Numbered from the stretch's first letter, positions 20,771 to 32,949 are shown. The stretch: 38,939 bases of DNA from Helochares maculicollis (GCA_033557835.1 JAWQRO010000445.1:1-38939), one strand, 5' to 3'. Notes: a model not told the origin generated them from the sequence alone. Program-made: numbers and translations.

Positions 20771-23019
20771 AAGGAAGTTTTGATAAAAAAAGGAAACAAT
20801 ATTTTAGCAAAACAAATCTTTTTTACTTAATGTTCTGCTTTCACTGCGATAGAACACTTTTTAGAAGTGTTTTACATAATAGTGCATTGTTGCCATCAAA
20901 AGCTTGAGGCACCAGCATAGACTCTTTTGCTTCGCTCACTTGCGATTCGTTAGCAATTAAAGGCTACTCTTTGGATACATCTATTTTGCGCCTACTACAC
21001 AAAGCGTTTGATACAAAATAATAAATAGTACGAGAAATCAAATTAACCTGCCAAAGGATGAACAATTCGAATCTGGATTTTGCACTTTAATTAAGCTTAA
21101 GTAAAATAATTGTAAAAAAGCTTTGAGAATTCGCGGCAAACTGCAACAACAAACCTCAATTGAATATTAGCCATTCATAGTAAATATATCATTTGCTTTT
21201 GTCAATCCCAATAGGTTTAAATATGCGATATAGTGTCAAATATTATGACATCTCAAATGTACAGGCCAAATAAACTAAATTAAAACTTTGCTGCATGTAA
21301 AATTCATTTTCATGCAATTGCCTAAAGCGTTCTAAAGGTACCTTATGAATAAATAATAAATGTACTCAGATTCCTTTAAACACAATTAAGAGCACCTACT
21401 TAGCTTTTAGCACTCGAAATATTGTTCACTTCGATCGTCATTTAAAAGCGTCAATTTTAATTAATCCTGCAACTTATAGAAACACACGAGCACGAAAAAT
21501 CTTCACAAAAATACAAATTTTTACAAAAATCCATAGAAAACGTTTAGTAGAATTTTTTGGGATAATCTTTTTTTTTATAAACAATAGATAATAGTATTAT
21601 TTCGCTTTCAATAATGCAAAGAAAATATTTAGAATGGAAAAATATAAGTTTTGTATTTACACAAAAAAAATTAATGGTATTGTAAATTTATCTTAATTGT
21701 GTAATTGTTTAAAACGTCAAGTAATTTTATTGTTTACATCTAATGTTGGAGTTGAAATAAAAATAAAATTTTCGTCTCCTTTCTAGGTCACCATAAGAAA
21801 TCAACTAGTTCTTAAGGGGTGCATAAGAACGGAATGCTGATTGCTTTGCTAGTCGCTCTAAGATTTCTATTCCAGTATTTTGATTGACATAGCCGATCGG
21901 GTGTACTCAGATTTTTTAAATTCAGGCTGATTGCCCGCTCTAGAACTGCCTTGATCGTCCTTTTTGTAATTACTTCGCATTAGATCGGCTTCACTCTTAT
22001 CCGAATCGGCCGTACCCTACTCCTATCCGCACGCCATTTCCTCAAGTAATGTAAAATCCAAGGCCACGTGCCTTCAGGCACATAAAACCTATGCAAGCAT
22101 AAAAACAAAACACAGCTAATTACATAACAATTATGTATTTCCTTTTAAGAGTGATTCCGTGAAGAAAAACGTGTAGGTGAATTTACAAACACAGATAAAA
22201 AGGCTCATACAAGCCGGGATTCATACGGACAAGTCAGGCACGGGCACCTCGGAATACTCGCGCAACACAATCGCATTATTATATTAAAGCGCTATTAACG
22301 GAATTAATTACGATGTAAATTAAACATACAGTGTTAAAGGTCAACATTCAAGTTGTATGTTGTGTTTTTTAACAAAACGGATGCCTGTGCTTGCGATAAA
22401 CGATTTTGTACCTGAGTGTAAATCGTTGGGATGAACTTAGCGAAATACGAAATCCGTTTAATAAAACTCAAATTCCAATCGTTTCCACCGCCTTCTCCTC
22501 TTTTTTCCTCCAATTCCCGTAATGAGTAATGAGCAACTTAATTTAGTGTTGTCGCTTATGCCGTTTGATTAATTACCTTTTGCTCTTGCCTCAGATTTGT
22601 AATGAAATATCTGCCGTAATAAATTGCTTCTCCAACTTTATTTAGGTACGGCTTTCCATTTGTATAGATTTTATTGACGTGCTCCACTAAAACTTCCCTG
22701 ACGTTAATATAGAATTATTGTGGTGAGGTTATGCAAAACAAAAGGTCGGTTTCACTTTCAGTCCGCCTCTTATAAAACTTTATGTGACTTCCCTTACTTT
22801 GATCGATATCAAATTTTACGATGGATCGATCTGACCTCTCACCCTACTTAAATTTTACTCACTTTTCTGAGGCCCTCATATCCACAGCTGTACTGGGTGA
22901 CGCCAAACGCCGACGCTAATGGACAATCCCATTAGCTTATAACATCTAGGACAGTGGTAGTGATGCGCTAAGGATAACAGTGGATACTCGTTTTCGCCCT
23001 TTTGTCGCTAGTTTAGCTT
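20771..23019. other. Mostly unique non-coding DNA
   Basis: TTGCTTCGCTCACTTGCGATT near 20928 looks like a minus-strand fragment of the GCGAAGCGAGC family. Otherwise about 2.2 kb has no open frame of note. The part from about 21820 to 22700 is less AT-rich with several TAATTA-type words (for example ATTAATTACG near 22305, TTGATTAATTACC near 22565) and could be regulatory. Nothing is proven. Confidence 0.45.
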
Positions 23020-24275
23020 TATCGGTTTACTCGCTCCTAAGTACGTCATTTAGTGTGTAGGATTTTTAAATATTGTCGTTTAGGATACTTACTCATTTTT
23101 ACTATAGACTAAATGTTTATATGATTAGTTATGCGATACTCGCTTACTTACTTACTCATATGAGTGTGGTATGATTTACTTACTCAATCTGGTTCTCTTG
23201 CTCAAACTGTCATAGTCTGATTTACGTCCTCAAATGGGTTTAGTTGGGTTTATTTATTCCGATTTAATTTCTCAAATTAACTTAGTCTAATTTAATAATT
23301 AGTTTAATTTGTTTACTCATATTCGCGTTATCTGATTTGCTTACTCAGATTTGCTGAAGTCTGGTTTACTAAAACAAATTTCTGCTTAGTATGGTTTTCT
23401 TCTGATTTACTTACACCAGCATGTTTATACTCATAATCGGTTAATCCGATTTTGTGTCGCAGATTCGCTCAGTTTGATTCATTTGTTTGGAGTTATTTAT
23501 TTTGGTTCACGCATTCTGATTTATTTACTCAGAGTCGATTAGTTTATTATATTTATTGAGATTCATCTAATCTGATTTACTTACTCAGATTTTCTGTAGC
23601 CTCGTCTACTCACTCCAATTCGTTGAGTCTGTTTTTTTATTGTCACTTGCTCAGATTCTCTTAATCTTATTTTATTGCTTAGATTATCTCAGTTTGATTT
23701 ATTTTCTGAAATTTGCTTTAACCAGTTTACTCAGTACTGAGTCACATTTGGTAAGTTTGATATGCTTACTCAGATACACCTAGTCTGATTTACTCAGTTA
23801 TTTTTCCTAGTTCACCAAGTCTCGCTAATTTACACAGACTATTAGCTAACTATGTTTATTCAGGTTCTATTAGCTTACTATATTTATTCAGATTCGTGTA
23901 TTCTGATTTAGTTACTTAGATTTGTGTAGAATGGTTTTCTTATTCTGCGTTACTTACTCAGATTCGCTTAGTCTGATTGGCTTCCTTAGATACGTTTTCT
24001 GATTTATTTGCGCAGAATCGAATAGTCTGATTTATTTGCGCAGACTCGAATAGTCTGATTTATTTGCTTTGCTTGAATGTCTGTAATTCTCATATCCTAA
24101 TCTTCTAAATCAGATTCGGTTATACCGATTTGTGAAGTTAAACTCTCTTAATCTGATTTATTTAATTAGGTTGGATTAGTCCGATTTACTTTTTTGGTTT
24201 TGCTTAGACAGCCTCTTTGCACTGGACTCTGTTACTCAAATTGCTGTAATTATTACTCAGAGTCACGGTTTGTTT
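23020..24275 (+). repeat. Long degenerate minisatellite with a 28-bp unit
   Basis: Words of the type GATTTACTTACTCAGATTCG followed by CTTAGTCT recur for about 1.2 kb. The register is clearest at 24001-24056, where two 28-base units beginning GATTTATTTGCGCAGA are identical except for one base and a third unit begins at 24057. Other good copies lie near 23334, 23572 and 23948. Toward 23020 the copies are worn down to ACTTACTCA and TTTACTCGCTC words. There is no long open frame, so a coding repeat is unlikely. Confidence 0.8.
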
Positions 24276-26819
24276 TTTATTCTTAGACAATTCTGCTCAT
24301 TTTTTCAAGTCTCTCAACTATTGAGCTGCAAATTAAATCTCATTAAATTGGATGATTTTTATCCATGTACTTACATAACAATTCAAATTCCCAACTTAGT
24401 AAGAATACCACATAGTACTATAAATAATGTTTTAACGCTTACTAAGTTAATGGTATTCGTTTTTATAATCATAAAAATTTTACCATCTTTATACTCCATA
24501 TTTTATTAAACATGAACCTAGTCCTGATTTAAATTGCAATATCAAAGAAGTTCTCCCTTACAAAATTTGCTTCGCTTCGCTGCGCCGCTTTTCCCATCAT
24601 TTATTTTCGGTTCTGTTTTAACATCCTCTGGTATTTTAGTTCTGCAGTGTCTTTTTCTACTGAGTGAATTATTTTTGTTCTGCAGTGCCCTGTGTGTAGG
24701 CTTTCTATTTTCTAGCGTTTTTGCTTATGTTATATATCTATCTGCTAAAGTAAAAATTCGTAAATTAAGTACTCTCAAAACACTTTCACAATCATCTCTA
24801 AATATTTAGCTAATTTAATGCAAAGAGCTAGCTATTTCTTCAGAGCTAGAACGATCAAGTTCTTCTGAAATTTTTAATTTTTCACTTCAACAATTTAATT
24901 TAATGGATAAAAATAGCGCAATGAAAATTTGGCAATATATTTATAAAATTATGCTGTGAAAACAGATTTTCCTTTATTTGCATTTGCCAATGTACCGCAG
25001 GCGCCGATACTGAATCAGCTTATGTTAACTCTCCTATAGTTTCAATCTATTATACCAACGACTCCGTTTGATAGACTAAAATGATTTTTTTGTATTTTCT
25101 AATTGATACACTGTAGTATTTCCACAGACGAAAAAGGATCGATACTTTTAACTATGAATAATGTTTAGCTGCCTTAAAATTATACGGTTTTATTTTTCCC
25201 TGCTTGTGGAAAGAGTAGCGCTAAATATGACCAATCGTATTATGACATAAATCCCTTGGTAGCCTTTCGATGCTTTTGCTTGGTCGATCGATAGGATGCG
25301 TTCATCCTTCAGCACTAGTTTTTAATTTTCCAACTTTCCACCGAAGCGAGCGCCTTCCTTTTTCCCATCTGCTCGGAATTAAACGGAAAATGATTAGCCT
25401 GATATTGTAAGCATCTCAAACACAGGTGAGAAGTTGTTAGAAAACTCGGAAGCAGCACTTGAAAACTTTTATCACGGAGTCCCTGCTCCACGAGAAAGTC
25501 GTTTGTTGAGCTGTGATAACATTGATAGGTAGAAGTAGGTAGTAGACAAAGTTTATGAATTTTCCTGGGCGTGGAAAATTTGGCTTACGCCAATTCTCAT
25601 AGTGCTTGAAAAAGCTTTCCGTCAAAATTTTGCCGCTTATTTGCGACATTTGGTGCTATTGTAGCTGAGGTGCTTGAAAACAAGTCACGGTACGCCAAAA
25701 CGGGAAAGAATTTAACTTCTGCGCATTAGACAAATTATAATTTTAAATCCTAGATTTTAATATGTAATTAAACTGTTTAATCTAATAAATAATTCGAATA
25801 ATATTGTAATGAAACACAACTTGGTATTTTAACGAAAAAAAAAAGTAAGAATGAATTTTATATTGAGCTGGTAGCAAGTTTGCGCGGTTCCTTTAACAAT
25901 ATGCAAGGGATTACGTTCTGCTACTTGTTCGTAATTACTAACAATATGTGTTCACCGATAAATTGTTAATTACTCCAAGAATACCGGCAAACAAAATAAG
26001 CAGCTTGGGGAGCTCAGTATCAAATTCCTTTAAAATCCGTTGACAGCATATCCGACCACAAAGCTGTTGCGAAATTGAATTTAATAGGTACAAAATACGC
26101 TATTAATGCATCAGGGCGTAATAGATGCACACCGAACATGAAAACGCGAACGCTACACATATTTCGCATTACACCCTTTATATCCTGTAATATGCAATAT
26201 CGTTCCTTTTATTTTGCGCTACTGTGCGCCCGTTTTTATTATTTAAAACCGGATTGCTGAAAAATTCACCCGTTTGCGTTAATGGGTTGATACGCGTACA
26301 GTGCTTCAGTTCATCGCCGTTTCCACCCCCACTCTTTTAGATTGTCAACTCGCTTAGTCGATACGTTTTCTTGATTCGCCTCTCATCTTGATCATCCCTT
26401 TTTAATTTGTTTGCATCCGACACGTTCATTTTTTTTTCTTCATATTTTCACAATATTATAATTAACGTTTTCTTACTTCAACAAATTTTTCTTACTGTAT
26501 TTGAATCGCCGCTCAAAAAAGGACATTTATGATTTTATTAATTAAAGAAATGCAAATAAAACAATTACGAACTATGAGGGAACCTATACGAAAACAAAAA
26601 ATGAAGCAGTTGCATCAGCATGGAGTTTCCACCATAAAAATAAAATTTTACACAATAAAGTCAATAAAAATAATGTAGAGAAGTTGTATTTTTCTGCAAC
26701 TGCGTTCGCCGAAATACAATTTATCCATAAAATTTAAGATGTTAGGTTTTTTTCTTAATTATGTATTTTGGCCACTTCAAAACTTTTAGAACGCCCGAAT
26801 CGCGTCTTAATTTCAGGAC
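24276..26819. other. Non-coding stretch
   Basis: T-rich open frames at 24270-24809 (plus) give hydrophobic peptides expected from T-rich DNA. A 70-codon open frame at 25437-25649 (minus) has no motif I know. Short fragments of the GCGAAGCGAGC word occur near 24570 (minus sense) and 25343 (plus sense). Nothing else recognised. Confidence 0.45.
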
Positions 26820-27545
26820 CTATAAAATGTATATGGTCAAATTCTACTGTAAAACAGATTGAACACGTAATTTTGTATATTTGCAAAGCAGACTTAACAA
26901 TATCTACGTAACAAATTTAGTTGAAATTAATTGAATATAAGCCAAGTTACGACATCGCGCATTTGAATAAAGCAAATATTTCCGACATTTTGTTTTATAC
27001 CTTGGCTTATAGAGCACGTAGGAGTATGAAATTAGGGACAGTCATAGAGTAGAACACATGCAATATACGTAGCAAAGTTTGTTGCAATCAAGTGTATATA
27101 AGCAAAGCTTCTACATCACACACGTTTTTGAATTTTATTAAAATCCATATTTTTAACATTTTGTTTTATATCGCCACTGATAGAGCTTGTAGAAATATAA
27201 AATTAGGTTCGGTTAAACAATAAAACAAATAAAATTTACGTATCAAATTTAGTTGAAATAAGTTGGAATATAAGTGAAGCTATGACAAGATTTTGGCAAA
27301 ACATGTATTGCAAAATGTTTTTTTAGCTTATAGAGATTGTCGTATAAAATTGAGTACATAGAGTAGAACAAATACAATTTACGTCAGTTTGGTTCAAATC
27401 GGTTAAAGCCAACCGATATCAGATACATTTTTGAAACGTTTATAGTACTTGGATTTCTAACATTTTAATTTATATCCCAGCTTATAGTCGGTAGAAATTT
27501 GGAATAAGGCACAGTCATTTTGTGGACCTAATGCAAAATATATAC
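26820..27545 (+). repeat. Tandem array with 143-171 bp periods
   Basis: Two landmarks recur in fixed order. TACGTA or TACGT, followed by a CAAATTTAGTTGAAAT-like sequence, lies at 26905, 27066, 27237 and 27380 (intervals 161, 171, 143). GCTTATAGAG or a close variant lies at 27005, 27176, 27326 and 27480 (intervals 171, 150, 154). ACATTTTGTTTTATA precedes the second landmark at 26985 and 27156, and AGAGTAGAACA follows it at 27045 and 27359. This gives four to five diverged units of a satellite-like repeat. Confidence 0.75.
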
Positions 27546-28010
27546 TTTTTTTATTTGCTATTACTAATAAATAACCAGAACTATGAAACAAAATTTTATT
27601 ACATTAGGTTGAATTGAGCCGAGTTCTGAAAAACAGACTAAGTTAACTTATTAGAAAGAGAAGGATTTAAGTCTTAGAATGCACTAAATGAAAAAAACTA
27701 TAGATCATGAGTTTGAAAATGCAAAACAATACAAGATGATAAATATGAAAGAAAAAAGTTACCGACAAACTCAGAACCTGAAACTGAAAAGGCGAAGCAA
27801 ATTGAAACAAAAATTTAACGTTAATTGAACGGAGACTTAAATTTTAACTGCAGAAGAAAACCAAACGTAAACTAAAAAATAAAAGAAAGTTATAACGGAC
27901 GGACACACAAAAAACGACGCGCCACCTGTAGTCGGCTTCGCTGTATTTAATTAAAGCAAAGTCAACTGTCAAATTGTAGTGGATATCTTGAAAGTGTGTC
28001 ATTCGATAAA
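27546..28010. other. Purine-rich tract ending in GGACGGACACACAAA
   Basis: About 27630-27900 is rich in A and G with no open frame. It ends with TTATAACGGACGGACACACA near 27891, then GCGCCACCTGTAG and GGCTTCGCTG. On the minus strand this reads CGTCCGTTATAACTTTC followed by a T-rich tract, which has the look of a transposon end. It directly follows the tandem array at 26820-27545 and may belong with it. No defining end is visible. Confidence 0.3.
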
Positions 28011-28035
28011 GTTCGTTCGCAATTAGCGAGCGAAC
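28011..28035. repeat. Short GC-rich hairpin
   Basis: GTTCGTTCGC (28011-28020) pairs with GCGAGCGAAC (28026-28035) at 9 of 10 positions around a 5-base loop. The right arm contains the GCGAGCGAA word of the dispersed repeat family. Confidence 0.6.
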
Positions 28036-29136
28036 GATACCAGTTTATTAGATTTAGCGATTTTTGCCTTTTAATGAGTTTGATATTGAAACTAAAGCGC
28101 ATTACACAGACACACTAATGAAACCCAATACTCCATTATTAATATTAAATCATTTTAAACTCATTTGCTGGCGAATTTGTGTTTGAATATAAAACGCTTT
28201 GACGTGGTTAAGTCCTCTCTAATTATCACCGGCAACTGTGCACGCGACAATCAAAAATTTTAACCAAGTCAACGCACGTTACGAGCGTACCTCGTGCGGA
28301 CGTTATCGATGACAAAAAAGAATCAACTCGCCGGTTGATCAAGTGCATTGTGGCGGAGTACGCGGAAATCACAGCCTGCCGCACTTTCTAATATCGGATT
28401 CAGTAATGAACAACGATTTTATTGCACTAAATAGTCGGCAATGCTCTCATTGAATGGGATGTTTTTGTTAATTTTACAAAACATAATACCAGCAGCCATT
28501 AAAATGGACTAATAAAATTTTAAAAGCGGTATAGCCACATCCAAAAGAAAATTGACACGCCCACGACCCTAAATAAAGCATGATTTAATTAGATTTTAGG
28601 CATCGTTTTTGTACAAGTCATACTATACATTTGTTTGTAGACTGACAAAAAAATAAAAATTGATAAACAGAAACGACGTTCAAAGTTTAAAAAACGCTGG
28701 ATAGAAACCGCGTTATCAATACATACATTAATTATGCAATCGTAATATATAACATTATATGCATTTATACAATCGAAACAATCATTCTAATTATTAAAAT
28801 ATGTATATTGAAATGACAAATGGAGAAAACCGCCCAAGTCCAAGGGGACTAATCGATCCATAATACCCGCCAATAGGGGGTGCTTACAGTCATAAAATTC
28901 GGACAATGGATGATAGAAAGGCCTAAAATAAAACTATTTGTCAATTAGACAATGGCCTGGGAAATTTATTTGGACAGATATGCGTCCATATACGGATTCG
29001 AAGTCCACTTGACCGTATAGGAAGGCTAAAATTTCATTATGTCATGAATCAATATTTCGTGTAGTATATCCAGTTCCAGTCGTACAGGAGCTATGTTGCC
29101 AAGTATATAAACGGGGGAGAGGGAGAAGCACGTTCC
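28036..29136. other. Unassigned non-coding stretch
   Basis: The part from about 28170 to 28400 is less AT-rich and non-repetitive (it includes GTTATCGATGAC near 28302). No gene or RNA signature. The remainder is AT-rich. Confidence 0.45.
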
Positions 29137-29241
29137 TACTTGCAGGGAAGCCCACTTGCAGAGAAACTTACTGCCGGGGAAATGCTTCTTCTTGCAGGGA
29201 AGCCTACTTGCGGGGAAAACTCTCATACTTACAGGGAAACT
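29137..29241 (+). repeat. Short tandem array, CTTGCAGGGAAGCCTA type
   Basis: Six degenerate units of about 16-20 bases: CTTGCAGGGAAGCCCA, CTTGCAGAGAAACTTA, CTGCCGGGGAAATGCTTCTT, CTTGCAGGGAAGCCTA, CTTGCGGGGAAAACTCTCATA and CTTACAGGGAAACTG. It is the most GC-rich of the tandem arrays in the window. Confidence 0.85.
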
Positions 29242-29611
29242 GCAATTTATACGCGCTATTAGAAAACCCCTCGGCCCATTCCGGCAACGGTATTAACATA
29301 AAAATCGGATCGTGTGGAAAATACCTTAATTCCATTACGTTAATATAACTTGCTTCAGTTTATTTGTTGCCGGAATCGTTGTCTTGTGCTCCACTATACA
29401 TCAAATTCCTCGCAAACTATGCTCAACTAAATTAAAGTAATTTGAGGTTAGATGCTGAGACGCAGCCAAGATGTATACAATTGTACAAACTTAATTTCAA
29501 GCAGAAACCGGCGTAAGTTTAGCGTAGGCTATTGTCACACACTGCATTTTCAAGGGCTTGGAACTTCGCCTAAGAAATTCGTAAGAAATGCTTTACGCAG
29601 TGTGCAGACGG

Positions 29612-30150
29612 GGAATGGTTGCAATCGTTATGATGCCATCGGTAAGAATCCTATTTGGTTTTCAGTCGAAAAACTTAATGAAGAGGCTCTCGCAGCCTTT
29701 TTTTGAACACATCGTAAGTCCATCAAGAGAGTTCTCTAGAAATTCGAACAAGGTTTACTCAGAGAGTGCTACGTCTGGACCATACGATGGATGTCTCAAA
29801 ATTTCCCAACCAGGTCCTTGCATCATCAGAAAAGCTAGCTCCATGCTTGTGTAGCTCGAACTTATTTTTTTATAGAACGAAAGCGAATGAACTATTACTG
29901 AGCAGCAAGTTTTGTAGCGCAGTTATCCATTTTTTCTGCTTTTTTTAATGTAAACAACTCTCTAATCGTGCAAATATTATGAAAACATTCTGTTCATATT
30001 TTCCTGTGGCTTAAAGAATTGATAATGTATCATATAAAATTATGTGAAAACCAAGAGTATCTACGTAGTCGCTAACATTCTGCGTCTTGGCGACTGTGCC
30101 TCACTATAGCCAAAGTGTGGGATGAAGCCTCATCATTCGAAAATTAGATG
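29612..30150 (-). pseudogene. Second, older mariner transposase fossil
   Basis: Reading the minus strand across stops, 29797-29811 encodes GWEIL, followed by RHPSYGPDVALSE. This matches the conserved third-aspartate region of mariner transposases, normally a GWE..L.HPPYSPD-type motif; the aspartate codon is 29773-29775. The same frame continues through a stop to TLFEFLENSLDGLT, SKKGCESLFIKFFD (stop) and KPNRILTDGIIT at about 29626, the usual order of C-terminal mariner blocks. Upstream in the same frame is YTSMELAFL, at the place where the second-aspartate motif should lie but is eroded. A DEA triplet near 30130-30134 is at about the distance expected for the first aspartate block, but this part is weak. 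There are several stops and no terminal repeats were found. It differs in sequence from the element at 19423-20335. Confidence 0.65.
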
Positions 30151-32059
30151 CGTTAGTTTCTTTCTAACGTCTAGAAAAAATACCATCTGAAGGAAATGTT
30201 AAATAGGCGTCCCCATTTTGCCATTTTTTTTACTATAAGTATAAAACATTCAATTCACGTCTTCCAAAAAGAAAACATATATGCCTGCAGCTCACAAATT
30301 TGCAACAAGCTCGGCTCATTAGCACATAAGAATCGCACGCTGTATTTTTATAATATTTTTATAATAATTTTTATAATGAAAACTTACTTGTAAATTATTT
30401 AAATTAATAATGATACTTAATTGAAACAATATATACCAAATCTAACATTTCGCTAGTCCATACTCCACTTGTAGAAAAATATCAACATTGCATTTTTGTT
30501 TCATTATAAAAAAGAGCGTAAATGGCAATCCATTATTTACGTAGTTAACTTTATAAATGGACAACCCTGGTTCTTCACTTCTTCTTGTGAGTGGTGAAGC
30601 TTCTCCCGGTTATTTTTCAGTACATTTGTTTGTATTAAATTTACTTGGGCGAAGTACTCAATTACCTTAGAGCGGCATAAAAAATAGTGTAGTGGCGTCT
30701 CGCTCCTTTATTTTTTCTACTTGAACCCCGCCATCCAGGATAAAACGAGGAAGACGTGGCATGCCGGCTGCGGTGCGGCGGCTGCGAGGGCGGAGGTAGC
30801 GGTGGGATAATGTAACATTTCACAATAAAGGAAAATATTTAAGGCGCGAGTATGGTACGTCTTTGCTATTGTTACAGTTTTATGGCCGCGAAGTGTCACA
30901 TAAAGAGTAAACGCGGGGAACCAAAACCTTGTTAAAATTTATTATGAATGTACGCGCGCAAAAACTATAAAATGGGCCATTCTGTTTCATCTGCTTTAGA
31001 ATGTGACTCTCTACTTTGTGGCGCGATCATATATACAAAACAATGCGCTTTTAACCCGCAAATAGACGGCGTTTTTGGCACAAACAAAAAAGTTGCAAAA
31101 CTTGTTTTCTACTATTTCATATTTACTTGATAATTCATGGACATACGCACTCATTTTCTGCATTATTCGATACTCCAAACATACGCTTACCTGTGTTTAT
31201 ATATTAGCTTAGACTTAATCAGAACCGGTGTACAAGCATAACTCGAAACCCTTCGTACACTCTCGATATGCCCCCTGTGAGCCTACCACATCTGCCGAGA
31301 CTCTCAACAATTTAAATGTCATTAGCGGTCTGGAGAAAAATACTGCTCGAAATTTTCACGGACCAATCAATCGTAACAAGTATAACCATAGGTAGAAATT
31401 AGCTGGAAAATCGGAATTTTGTATTTTGTGTGAAAGGTTGTCTCAATAGTGATCTGTTTACATTTCATTCACCCCACAAAATTGTTCCAAACGACTACTG
31501 GCTGCATGTGACCGCCTGCATGTTTGAGCATAATTACTTTTAAACAATCCCGGAGTGGCCTACACTTTACTTTCCCATGCGGTTGGACCCCTCGCAGCAA
31601 ATTCACAGGGATGTTGCATCCCAATTGATCCAATCAGTTTGGCGATTTATTTACGCATATTTATCAGCATGCACGCTATAAATACGTAATGATTTTCAGA
31701 TGGTTGCGGCATTTTTAATTATTTATTCCGTTCGGAACGGGCGATGCATTTTTTATTAGCTGGCGGACAACGCTTTTGTATCCTATATTGTGCTTTTATA
31801 AATATTTTAAAATCAACTTTTAATACTGGATGTACTGTGACACTAAATTTGATTTCATTTTTTAAAAGTGGATTGCAATTGGTGCGAGGCTGTGTGGACG
31901 TGGGGTGAACAAGAATCCCTTATCCAATTGTTTCCATAGGTTCAGCATTTTCAAACAAAAAGCTTGGGGAGGTGCAAAAACTCATTAAAAAAATAAACCA
32001 AAACTAAACTTTTCAAGCTTTGAATGAATGTATTGGAAATTTAATTTAAAAACTAAAGA
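30151..32059. other. Non-coding stretch with a small GC-rich islet
   Basis: The N-terminal part of the mariner fossil should lie just above 30150 but is not recognisable. TTTTTATAATA-like words repeat three times at 30344-30377. At about 30725-30805 there is a G- and C-rich islet with imperfect GGCTGC and GCGGCG words. It makes an alanine-rich stretch in a 60-codon minus-strand frame, which I take as chance. 30900-32059 shows nothing recognisable. Confidence 0.45.
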
Positions 32060-32240
32060 TTTAGACTGTGTTGAAATTTAGACTAAACGGAGATATTGAC
32101 ACTAGACCTGAATATGGAGACTAGATATTAATATTCAGACTTGGAACTTCTATTCAGACTAGATGTTAATATTAAAATTCAAAATTGATATCAGATATTG
32201 ACATTATCGCTAGAAATTGACTTCAAGCACAGAAGTTTCA
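32060..32240 (+). repeat. Degenerate tandem tract, GACTAGATATTAATATTCA type
   Basis: GACACTAGACCTGAATATG, GAGACTAGATATTAATATTC and CAGACTAGATGTTAATATTA follow at about 20-30 base spacing, with worn copies on both sides (TTTAGACTAAACGGAGATAT, ATTGATATCAGATATTGAC). Confidence 0.55.
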
Positions 32241-32582
32241 CTCTTGAGTTTTTAATAAGACTTAGGTTAAAAAAACTGTAGAAAACGCAAAGAAGTCGAA
32301 GGGTGGCGAAACAAGAGAAATCCACGACGTAGAAGAAGGATCGATGGAGGGTAGAAAAAGAGTAAGGTTTTTATAATTTCAAATAATGTTTATTGCGCTC
32401 CTCGACAACCGTTCTTTATAAATTAAAAATGCAATATGTACCTATGAAATTTAATTATTTTCTTTGTCATAAAATTTTAATTTCAATGTGCGTTCTTTTG
32501 CATTTTTCGCCACTTAATCGTAAAAGTTTCTTCCTTCACGTCTCACTCGTTCCTAACTGAACTTTTCATTCTTTCTGTAACA

Positions 32583-32652
32583 AATCTTTTACTCGTTTTT
32601 CGCATAATGTTTTCACTCGTTTTGTGCAGAAAGTTTTACTCGTTTTGTGTAG
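32583..32652 (+). repeat. Tandem array, three copies of a 23-24 bp unit
   Basis: Units start at 32583, 32606 and 32630 and share TTTTACTCGTTTT or TTTTCACTCGTTTT followed by GTG. A degenerate copy (CACGTCTCACTCGTTCC) lies near 32537. No coding role is seen. Confidence 0.85.
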
Positions 32653-32949
32653 CGTTGGCTTTTAACGTACAAGTGACGATACAAATTGTCAGGATTGCAA
32701 ATGATAAACATTCATATCAAAAGAATGAAAATAATGAATATTCCACCGAAAAAGGAGGAAGTCTTGGTTAAAATTTGCCATCCAAGTTGGACGCCCTTAT
32801 AGCAATTAACAGAAGGGCCACTAACGCATTCAACAAATTGAAAGATGAAATGTTTCTTTACAAAACAGCAGTTGAAACTATATAGTTAGGAATAGGAGTT
32901 TTAGGAGAAAGTGGGCGGTCTTGTTTTGGAATTAGTAGAGATTTTTCAA

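Noticed and set aside
30110..30145. Separate IS630/Tc1-type transposase fragment (SNDEASSHT)
   Set aside because: The match is short and its position fits the first-aspartate block of the mariner fossil just downstream, so it is not counted as a separate element.
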